Assembly: GCA_964527795.1 (NCBI GenBank)
Contig: CAZGOS010000222.1
Coordinates: forward strand, 1-5,006
Direction of reading: 5' to 3'
Source: SMXL01 sp964527795
GTDB lineage: Bacteria > Bacteroidota > Rhodothermia > Rhodothermales > UBA10348
DNA length: 5,006 nt
Shown here: positions 1 through 5,006 of the stretch, one piece after another
How positions within the stretch are numbered: the stretch's first letter is position 1
Layout: the number at the start of each line of letters is the position of its first letter
The notes under the pieces: generated by a model
Databases searched by the model: none
The model's input: only the letters and a program-made list of their open reading frames with translations
Told to the model about the DNA's origin: nothing
Translations under genes and position numbers: made by a program

Positions 1-94
1 CGACGCGGCCGAACTCCTGTCCGACCGCCGGATAGGTAATAAAGCACGAAAACAGTGCTGTACAAATAACAATCGCTCGCATTGTCGTAGACAT
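1..94 (-). CDS. Exported protein, N-terminal fragment (signal peptide only; runs off the window)
   Basis: Reading leftward from the ATG at 94, 31 codons stay open to the window edge. They encode a clear secretory signal: short n-region MSTTMR, hydrophobic core AIVICTALFSCFITYP, and a likely signal peptidase I site after AVG, giving a mature start of QEFGRV. The protein is therefore predicted to be exported across the inner membrane. Nothing more of the mature protein is in the window, so the function cannot be read. It lies 131 bases downstream of the polysaccharide kinase on the same strand, with no obvious terminator between. An envelope partner of the polysaccharide pathway is therefore possible (an outer-membrane export or beta-barrel protein), but that is inference. 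An ATG at 82 is an alternative start that would still leave a full signal peptide. Neither start has a good Shine-Dalgarno sequence. Confidence 0.7.
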   Translation of the reverse strand, partial: MSTTMRAIVICTALFSCFITYPAVGQEFGRV

Positions 95-225
95 CTTGCC
101 GCTGCTATGTAGTTGAGGGGATTCCGATAATAACTGACTTTGAATCACACGGCCTCTGCACTGGCGATTACGACGGGGTATGTCCCACTCGTGTATTGCG
201 CAGTGGATGCGTGGGCGGAAAAACC
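95..225. other. Intergenic gap between the kinase gene and the exported-protein gene
   Basis: This 131-base gap separates two minus-strand genes. A weak imperfect hairpin (CCACT at 185-189 with AGTGG at 202-206, plus two extra inner pairs if one base bulges) lies about 20 bases past the kinase stop. It lacks a following T-run on the minus strand, so I do not call a terminator. An AT-rich patch at 127-134 could hold a minus-strand -10 element, but no matching -35 was found. No RNA gene or small ORF is evident. Confidence 0.5.
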
Positions 226-2679
226 CTAGCCTTCCGCATCACTGTAACCGTACTTGGAGTAACGTCCGTATTTCGTATAGTGCCGATAACGATACTTGTG
301 TCCAAACGCCATCGACAAATCGAAAGCATTCAGAATGACTCCCAGCACCGTCGCTCCGACATCGGAGAAGGCTTCCATTGTATAGTCGAGTTCGCCTTCT
401 TTCGTATGCCCGGTCCGTGCAACTACAATCGTGGCGTCGCATTTTGTCGAAAGAAGGGCTGCATCCGTGGCGGCCAGTACGGGGGGAGAGTCAAAAATGA
501 TCACGTCGAAATTATCCCGCATCTCCTGAAGAAAATGATCCATGTTATGGGAGCCGAGTAGCTCTGACGGATTCAGTATGTGACTGCTGTTTTTCAACTC
601 AGCGGTTGACTTGCCATTCTGGACAGGTTCGCGACCATTGGAGGAATCTGCAGTTAGTACATACAGATTGTCTATAAAGGTCTTCCACTCTGCTTCACCG
701 GCATCCACGCTGCCGGAGAGCAGTTCCCGAAGACCGGATTTGCGGTGGAGACCGAAAAGCTGGTGCAGCTTCGGCCGTCGCATATCTGCGTCAATAAGGA
801 GCGTCTTCCTGCCGGCCTGGGCCATGACGATCGCGAGATTTGCCGCCGTAGTCGATTTGCCTTCCATAATCCCGGGACTGGAAATCAGGAACGTATGCAG
901 GTCAGATTCCGGAAGATTGAACTGAGCGAACGTTCTCACCTGTCGATACGCTTCTGACGCAGCCGAGATCGGGTTTACCAGAGAGACGAGGCTGGTGGCC
1001 AGACGCTGCCCCTCGATCTCCACGAAAGCACGTCCATCGTGATCCTTTTCAATGAGTGGCTTCAGGTTCGGAATGACGGCGATTTCGCGGAAGCCATGCT
1101 CTCGTACCTGTTGGGGTTGGTAGATCCGATTGTCCAATTTTTCCCGAATGATCGCAAGGGCGAATCCGAGAAGAAGGCCGAGAAAAGCGCCCAGAACAAG
1201 ATCCCTGACAGGCACTGGATATTCAGGACTGGTCGGAACGTACGCATTTCGAATGAGCTGGGCGTAACCGGGCTCAGATTCCTCGGCAATACGGGCTTCC
1301 TGAAGTCGTTCGACCACGTATTGATACCTGCTTTCCGCATGGAGACGAGACCGTTCATATTGGGCCAGTTCCATCGACTGTCCGGGGAGCAACTGAAGTT
1401 CTCGTTGGTATTCTGCCAGGCGCTTGTCCAAATCCGCTATCTGGGTCTCGATACCGCCGATACCTATTTGCTGTTGTGTTGCCTGCTGCCGAAGTGTAGC
1501 GAGGTAGGAAAGTCCATCCTGCCCGCCCGTCGTGGTGCCGAGCAAACTGGCTTCCTGGACGTAGAGCACCGTGAGACTGTCCACCTCGGCCTGTAGCAAC
1601 CGAATACGCCTCTTAATCGGTTCAAGGACATCCCAGTCTCCCGTTCTCATCTCGGGATTGACCCGAAGAATCTGCGCCAATTCCTCATCCGCCAGGGCCA
1701 GTTGATCCTGGGTATTTTGAATTCTCTGATCCAGATTGGAGGCTGTGCGCTCAGACGTGATCCGCTGCGTAAGATTTGGATTGATATCAGCAATCTGATC
1801 TTCCAACGCCGCGAGCGAAGCTCGCTGCACCTGCAAATCAATACGCAGGCGATTTCTCTCATCTTCAACCTGATTTATCTGTGCCACGAGTTGGGTGCCG
1901 TCCTGGTCCAAACCCACTGTGCCCTCGCGCCTCAGGTACTCCCTGATATCTGCCTCGGTAAGTTGGAGTTCATTCAAACGTTCCTTCTCTCTTCCTTCCA
2001 ACGATTTCCGAAGGGCGGAAAAGTAGCTGCGACTTGCTTCTTCAGTGAGACGTACATATTCCTCGGCATAAAGATTTGCAATCAGCGCCGCCTGTACGGC
2101 GTCAGCACTCGTACCTCGAATCTGAATGATATTGTCACTGCCCCGTTCGGGAAGAAACTGGGGATAACCATTGATGAGCGGTATGCCAACACTGTTATTT
2201 CCCGTCATTCCGGTAGCCATAGCCTGACCGCTCTGGTCGTCGGCATACCTGGCAAACACCCGCTGCTGTAGACGATCCGAAATCTGCAGAAGAACAATCT
2301 CTCCTGCCAGGGTTCGATCGTTGCGGGCAAACAGATTGTCAACCGATCCGGCTGCGTCCGTGACATCCATTACGACACGGGTTCCGAGATCAACCGATAC
2401 ATAGGCGGGCGCTTCAAATCGTGGTTCGCTCGTAAATGTATATACGGCCGCCCCGGCTACTGCGACCAAGAAGGTCGTGAGAATGACCCACTTTCTTCGG
2501 AAAAACAGATCAAGTGCCCGTTCAATCTGTTCTTTACCGCTTCGAAAGGTCTGTGCGTCATAGTACGGGTAACTCGAATAGGAGGGCTGCTGCGCACGTT
2601 GAATGGGCATCAGGGCGCGGCCGTCTGAATCGTAGACTGAAGACCGCTCATCTCGTCGCCGTAAGTAGGAACCTGACAT
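226..2679 (-). CDS. Polysaccharide co-polymerase with fused tyrosine autokinase (Wzc/ExoP/GumC type)
   Basis: This inner-membrane protein is expected to control chain length and export of a capsular or extracellular polysaccharide and to autophosphorylate on tyrosine (BY-kinase). Domain order over 817 residues: cytoplasmic N-terminal tail 1-62; transmembrane helix about 64-83; Wzz-type periplasmic domain; long charged coiled-coil region about 205-465; the proline-containing segment PTSPEYPVPVR (482-492) leading into transmembrane helix about 493-512; cytoplasmic kinase from about 560. Kinase motifs visible: the oligomerisation motif E-x2-R-x2-R (E576, R579, R582), Walker A SPGIMEGKST (601-610, Lys608), Walker A' LLIDADMRRP (627-636, Asp630 and Asp632), Walker B VIIFDSPP (726-733, Asp730), and a C-terminal cluster of seven tyrosines at about 796-812. 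Length fits fused Gram-negative members, although the N-terminal tail and a loop at 678-702 are long. The ATG at 2679 follows CTAAAT with no Shine-Dalgarno; Met24 is a less likely alternative. The family call is secure. The exact polymer and the gene name (wzc, exoP, gumC, epsB) cannot be assigned. Confidence 0.95.
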   Translation of the reverse strand: MSGSYLRRRDERSSVYDSDGRALMPIQRAQQPSYSSYPYYDAQTFRSGKEQIERALDLFFRRKWVILTTFLVAVAGAAVYTFTSEPRFEAPAYVSVDLGTRVVMDVTDAAGSVDNLFARNDRTLAGEIVLLQISDRLQQRVFARYADDQSGQAMATGMTGNNSVGIPLINGYPQFLPERGSDNIIQIRGTSADAVQAALIANLYAEEYVRLTEEASRSYFSALRKSLEGREKERLNELQLTEADIREYLRREGTVGLDQDGTQLVAQINQVEDERNRLRIDLQVQRASLAALEDQIADINPNLTQRITSERTASNLDQRIQNTQDQLALADEELAQILRVNPEMRTGDWDVLEPIKRRIRLLQAEVDSLTVLYVQEASLLGTTTGGQDGLSYLATLRQQATQQQIGIGGIETQIADLDKRLAEYQRELQLLPGQSMELAQYERSRLHAESRYQYVVERLQEARIAEESEPGYAQLIRNAYVPTSPEYPVPVRDLVLGAFLGLLLGFALAIIREKLDNRIYQPQQVREHGFREIAVIPNLKPLIEKDHDGRAFVEIEGQRLATSLVSLVNPISAASEAYRQVRTFAQFNLPESDLHTFLISSPGIMEGKSTTAANLAIVMAQAGRKTLLIDADMRRPKLHQLFGLHRKSGLRELLSGSVDAGEAEWKTFIDNLYVLTADSSNGREPVQNGKSTAELKNSSHILNPSELLGSHNMDHFLQEMRDNFDVIIFDSPPVLAATDAALLSTKCDATIVVARTGHTKEGELDYTMEAFSDVGATVLGVILNAFDLSMAFGHKYRYRHYTKYGRYSKYGYSDAEG

Positions 2680-2716
2680 ATTTAGCTGAATCGGATGGAA
2701 AATTTCCGGTGTTTCA

Positions 2717-2724
2717 GAAAGATA
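2717..2724 (-). promoter_or_regulatory. Possible Bacteroidota-type -7 element for the kinase gene
   Basis: On the minus strand these bases read TATCTTTC, one mismatch from the Bacteroidota -7 consensus TAnnTTTG. They lie 37 bases upstream of the kinase start codon, which would leave a 5' leader of about 30 bases. No convincing TTTG/TTG -33 partner is present at the usual distance, and the host phylum is itself uncertain. Treat this as a weak candidate only. Confidence 0.18.
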
Positions 2725-3101
2725 TTTCGATACGCTTCCTGATTAACACGTTTCTTGAGAGCCGGGAGCGGCGCAACATTCATACCAATCGCACGATCGT
2801 GTCCAGGGAATAGGATTGGGATTCGCATGCACTCCCCGGACCGGCTGAACATTCGAGCATATCGATCTTAATTTCAGTGAAGAAATCGCCGATCGAATAA
2901 CATCTAACTTTTCGGAACGAATCATGATCCAGTCGTAGGCCAGATAGTGCCTCCCGATTTTGTAGTAGAAATTCGCAACATCGAATTTGATTTCGAATCG
3001 GGCTATATTCCAGCCAGGAAGCGCTCCAATGCACACGGCACACTTCTTGTTACAATCCCGGTTCATGGAGCGCCTGCGAGTCCGCGCATATCCATTCAGA
3101 C

Positions 3102-3132
3102 TGGACATTTTTCGAAGGTACGGCAACATAAT
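3102..3132 (+). promoter_or_regulatory. Candidate sigma70-like promoter for the TPR/TolB-like lipoprotein gene
   Basis: TGGACA (3102-3107) and CATAAT (3127-3132) each differ from the sigma70 consensus (TTGACA, TATAAT) at one base. They are separated by 19 bases, which is longer than the preferred 17. Transcription would begin near 3139 and give a leader of just over 20 bases before the ATG at 3162. The position is right for driving the rightward pair. The long spacer and uncertain lineage keep confidence low. Confidence 0.3.
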
Positions 3133-3161
3133 AAACTGCAGCACGGCGCCCTCAACACAAC

Positions 3162-4475
3162 ATGCTCATCTGGAATCTTTTCAAACCCACCTCAGGCAAC
3201 CGACCGGTTGATCGTCTGGTCAGCCTGCTTTTGCTTCTGAGTCCCATGCTGGGACTTGCGTGCGGTACGGTCAATCCGCAGCGCGAGTCGCTGGCCGAAT
3301 ATTACTGGGAGTCACAGAATCTGCGATTCCGCGGCGGGAGCAGCGCCAAGGGTGCGGAGGCACTCCGAGACCTGGGAGTAATCTATCTTCGCACGGGACA
3401 CTATCAGAGAGCATACGATGTTCTGTCCCGGTCGCTTGTACAGGACCGAAGTGATCCGAAGCGCTGGTTTTATGCAGGTCTGGCGCAGGAGCTTCTGGGA
3501 CGCGAAGATGCTGCACTATCCACATATGAACGCTTCCTGTCTCTATCCTCGACGTCCATTCATACGAGAGCGATGAGAGGAAGGGCAGCCTGGCTTCAGG
3601 ATGCTGCAACCCGAGACGTGCTTTATGCGGCCTCTCTGGGCAAGGATTCGCTGAGAATCGGCGAAATGGCAGTGAACCGATATGCCGTATTCCCTCTGGA
3701 GTGTGTTTCCGACACCCGTGAATACGGGGCGCTCGGAACGGGACTGAGCGACATCATCAGCAATGATCTCGAGAGCCTCAGAAACGTGGACATGATCGAC
3801 CCGGATCTCGTGCGAATGGCATACGCAGCAGCTGAAGAAGCGGTGAGTCGCGCTTCAACATCTCGTCCGGTTTGGGCTGGACGGACACTGGGCGCCGCCA
3901 GAATTGTGGGCGGTTCGTGCCGCGTAGATTCCGACGAAATGATAGAAGTGGATCTTGTCCTCCGGGATCTGGTGTCGGAAGAGGTTTACTCCGTATCCGG
4001 TCGAGACCGGATACAGAATATTGCCACGCTCGAGCAGTCGCTTATCCGGGATCTTGCCACCCAACTGCGTATCTGGATTCCCGATCGAGAGGGCTATACG
4101 ACTGCGACGCTTCCGACGTTCGAGGCTTTGATTTTGTACGGCAATGGTATCGTCAGCGAGGATTCCGGGGCACTCGAAGCAAGCCTGGCTGCATATGATC
4201 GAGCCCTGGCCGCTCATCCTACGTTTGTTCTGGCCGACGTGCGTCGGATTGCTGTTGAAAATAAATTATTGGCCAGATCCTCGAGCCAAAAAGACCTCGT
4301 CGACCTGGTTGTTCGACTTGAGTCGGCGGATCTACTCTCCCATAACCTGGATATGAGAATCAACCAGTTGGAACTGAACGTCGGATGGAGCCTGGTACCC
4401 AGCCAGGATACGCGAAAACTTCCACCCGGCAATATTGGGGAACTACCCACCCCACCGAGACCAGTCCGGAATTGA
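3162..4475 (+). CDS. TPR protein with TolB-N-terminal/FlgO-like domain, candidate lipoprotein
   Basis: The first 34 residues form an export signal: a basic n-region (Lys8, Arg14, Arg18), a hydrophobic core SLLLLLSPMLGLA (21-33), then Cys34. The lipobox GLAC is imperfect (Gly at -3, Leu at -4), so lipidation at Cys34 is likely but not certain. Two TPR repeats follow (about 65-98, with LGVIYLRTGHYQRAY; and 99-132, with AGLAQELLGREDAAL). Residues about 168-308 match the pattern of the TolB N-terminal/FlgO/CsgG-like fold: a strand RYAVFPLECVSD (173-184), a GTGLSDIISNDLESL helix (192-206), LGAARIVGGSCRV (243-255), then alternating strands VDLVLRDLVSEEVYSVSG and a closing helix LEQSLIRDLATQL. A third TPR-like hairpin lies at about 317-362 and a proline-rich tail ends the protein. 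These domains usually mediate protein contacts in the periplasm or at the outer membrane; no enzyme motif is seen. No other in-frame start exists between the upstream stop at 3132-3134 and the ATG. It probably forms an operon with the gene starting 40 bases downstream. The exact role is unknown. Confidence 0.88.
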   Translation: MLIWNLFKPTSGNRPVDRLVSLLLLLSPMLGLACGTVNPQRESLAEYYWESQNLRFRGGSSAKGAEALRDLGVIYLRTGHYQRAYDVLSRSLVQDRSDPKRWFYAGLAQELLGREDAALSTYERFLSLSSTSIHTRAMRGRAAWLQDAATRDVLYAASLGKDSLRIGEMAVNRYAVFPLECVSDTREYGALGTGLSDIISNDLESLRNVDMIDPDLVRMAYAAAEEAVSRASTSRPVWAGRTLGAARIVGGSCRVDSDEMIEVDLVLRDLVSEEVYSVSGRDRIQNIATLEQSLIRDLATQLRIWIPDREGYTTATLPTFEALILYGNGIVSEDSGALEASLAAYDRALAAHPTFVLADVRRIAVENKLLARSSSQKDLVDLVVRLESADLLSHNLDMRINQLELNVGWSLVPSQDTRKLPPGNIGELPTPPRPVRN

Positions 4476-4481
4476 TTGACA
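4476..4481 (+). promoter_or_regulatory. Perfect -35-like TTGACA just after the lipoprotein stop codon
   Basis: TTGACA begins on the base directly after the TGA stop and sits 34 bases before the next start codon. A 17-base spacer would place AGCGGA at the -10 position, which is not a match. The AT-rich stretch TTAATAATA (4505-4513) lies too far downstream for a standard promoter. It may be chance, or part of a weak internal promoter for the downstream gene. Confidence 0.15.
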
Positions 4482-4515
4482 TTTTTTAGCCCTGACTGAG
4501 CGGATTAATAATAGT

Positions 4516-5006
4516 ATGAGCAAGTTGGCCGGTAACATAGCAGTAGCACTTTTTTGGGTCCTGATAGCGGGAACGAATACGGCTCTGGCGCAGCTACAGG
4601 ACATTTCTGCCAATCCCACGTCGTTTGACTACGAGTCGGTATTTGTCGGAGAGACTCTTACGCAGGCGTTTGCGATCACGAATGTCGGCACCCAGAACTT
4701 GATTATCTCCTCATCCTCCATTCAGGGGGCCGATGCAAGTCAATTCCAGATCACGAGCGGCGGAGGCGGAGTCATCCTCGGCCCGGCCAGTACCCGGCTC
4801 ATAAACGTGCGCTTCCAGCCGACGACACTCGGAGTAAAGAACGCCATTCTCAGCATCATCAGCGATGATCCGGACGAAAATCCCTTTGAAATTCCTCTCA
4901 CGGGTACCGGAGTGGGACAACCGGACATCTCGGTAAGTCCGGGTATGATGTCGTTCGGAGATGTGAAGGTTGGATCGACGCGCCGACTCGATCTCATCGT
5001 CACGAA
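4516..5006 (+). CDS. Secreted choice-of-anchor D (ASH-type) repeat protein, N-terminal part (runs off the window)
   Basis: The frame opens at ATG 4516 and stays open for 163 codons to the window end. Residues 1-25 are a classical signal peptide (hydrophobic core NIAVALFWVLIAG, signal peptidase I site ALA before Gln26). The mature part starts with an immunoglobulin-like beta-sandwich of the choice-of-anchor D/ASPM-SPD2-Hydin type, about residues 29-133. Its hallmarks are FDYESVFVGET followed by FAITNVGTQNLIIS, then GADASQFQI, the VRFQPTTLGVKNAILSI core, SDDPDENPFEIPLTGTG and a Pro/Gly linker. A second copy begins at 137 (PDISVSPGMMSFGDVKVGST), giving a repeat period of about 108 residues. Such repeats build extended surface or periplasmic proteins, often with a C-terminal sorting domain (for example the type IX signal in Bacteroidota), which would lie outside the window. 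The 40-base gap after the lipoprotein gene supports a shared transcript. There is no good Shine-Dalgarno: a GGA at 4502-4504 is 11 bases from the ATG. Ligand and final location are unknown. Confidence 0.9.
   Translation, partial: MSKLAGNIAVALFWVLIAGTNTALAQLQDISANPTSFDYESVFVGETLTQAFAITNVGTQNLIISSSSIQGADASQFQITSGGGGVILGPASTRLINVRFQPTTLGVKNAILSIISDDPDENPFEIPLTGTGVGQPDISVSPGMMSFGDVKVGSTRRLDLIVT

Larger units (their letters stand above)
2680..3161. other. 482-base divergent intergenic region
   Basis: This region separates the two divergent gene pairs and should hold promoters for both. By hand count it is about 48% GC, lower than the flanking genes. It contains a 10-base perfect palindrome, CACGATCGTG (2792-2801), an 8-base palindrome ATCATGAT (2921-2928), and an inverted repeat TCGAA-N6-TTCGA (2981-2996). 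Each could be an operator half-site pair, but palindromes this short are expected by chance in a region this size. A minus-strand frame beginning with GTG stays open from 3144 to 2743 (133 codons). Its product is cysteine-rich with no domain, signal peptide or motif I recognise, and overlapping frames of similar length exist on both strands, so I do not call it a gene. No tRNA, riboswitch or intrinsic terminator was recognised. Confidence 0.6.

Noticed and set aside
185..206. Possible terminator hairpin after the kinase gene
   Set aside because: The stem is only five pairs plus a bulged extension, with a long loop, and no T-run follows on the minus strand.
196..561. Open plus-strand frame opposite the C-terminal kinase region
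   Set aside because: It overlaps the Walker B and tyrosine-cluster coding sequence, and its product shows no family features.
1039..1596. Open plus-strand frame of 185 codons opposite the kinase gene
   Set aside because: It is fully antisense to a gene with clear domain structure, its product has no recognisable motif, and similar shadow frames occur elsewhere along the kinase gene.
1702..2271. Open plus-strand frame of 189 codons opposite the coiled-coil region of the kinase gene
   Set aside because: Antisense shadow of the coiled-coil coding region, with no domain, signal peptide or start context to support it.
2792..2801. Perfect palindrome CACGATCGTG as an operator
   Set aside because: A 10-base palindrome is expected by chance about once in every thousand bases, and no second copy or known regulator motif supports it.
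3855..4217. Minus-strand frame of 120 codons within the lipoprotein gene
   Set aside because: Antisense shadow of the TolB-like domain coding sequence, without recognisable product features.
4711..5003. Minus-strand frames opposite the ASH-repeat gene
   Set aside because: The plus-strand frame has a clear signal peptide and repeat domain; the antisense products have none.

Overview
The window carries four protein-coding genes in two divergent pairs on either side of a 482-base intergenic region (2680-3161). It is probably a chromosomal cell-envelope or extracellular-polysaccharide region of a diderm (Gram-negative type) bacterium. The evidence is a Wzc/ExoP-type polysaccharide co-polymerase with a fused tyrosine kinase, a candidate lipoprotein, and two more exported proteins. 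Coding sequence is roughly 50-55% GC by hand count on sample lines. None of the four starts has a convincing Shine-Dalgarno motif, and the three complete gene starts are not GGAGG-led. This, with a TolB-like/TPR protein and a 'choice-of-anchor D' type protein, fits the Bacteroidota/Rhodothermota side of the FCB group. That assignment is an inference from style of content and is not proven.

Leftward pair (minus strand): the 817-residue co-polymerase/kinase (2679 to 226) is complete. After a 131-base gap comes the first part of an exported protein (94 to 1), of which only the signal peptide and a few mature residues lie inside the window. The kinase should control chain length and export of a surface polysaccharide through cycles of autophosphorylation on its C-terminal tyrosine cluster. 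The second gene may be an envelope partner, but its identity cannot be read here.

Rightward pair (plus strand): a 437-residue candidate lipoprotein (3162-4475) combines two N-terminal TPR repeats, a TolB-N-terminal/FlgO-like alpha/beta domain, and a C-terminal TPR-like hairpin. It is followed 40 bases later by the start of a secreted protein made of about 108-residue immunoglobulin-like 'choice-of-anchor D' (ASH-type) repeats (4516 to beyond the window end). The spacing suggests co-transcription, so the lipoprotein may serve display, secretion or scaffolding of surface material.

There are no RNA genes, insertion sequences, CRISPR arrays or attachment sites that I can support. The most distinctive points are a loop insertion of about 20 residues in the kinase domain, a second tyrosine-rich patch in its N-terminal cytoplasmic tail, and the divergent arrangement of a polysaccharide kinase with a TolB-like/TPR lipoprotein and an ASH-repeat secreted protein. 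I do not see clear proof of a previously undescribed system.
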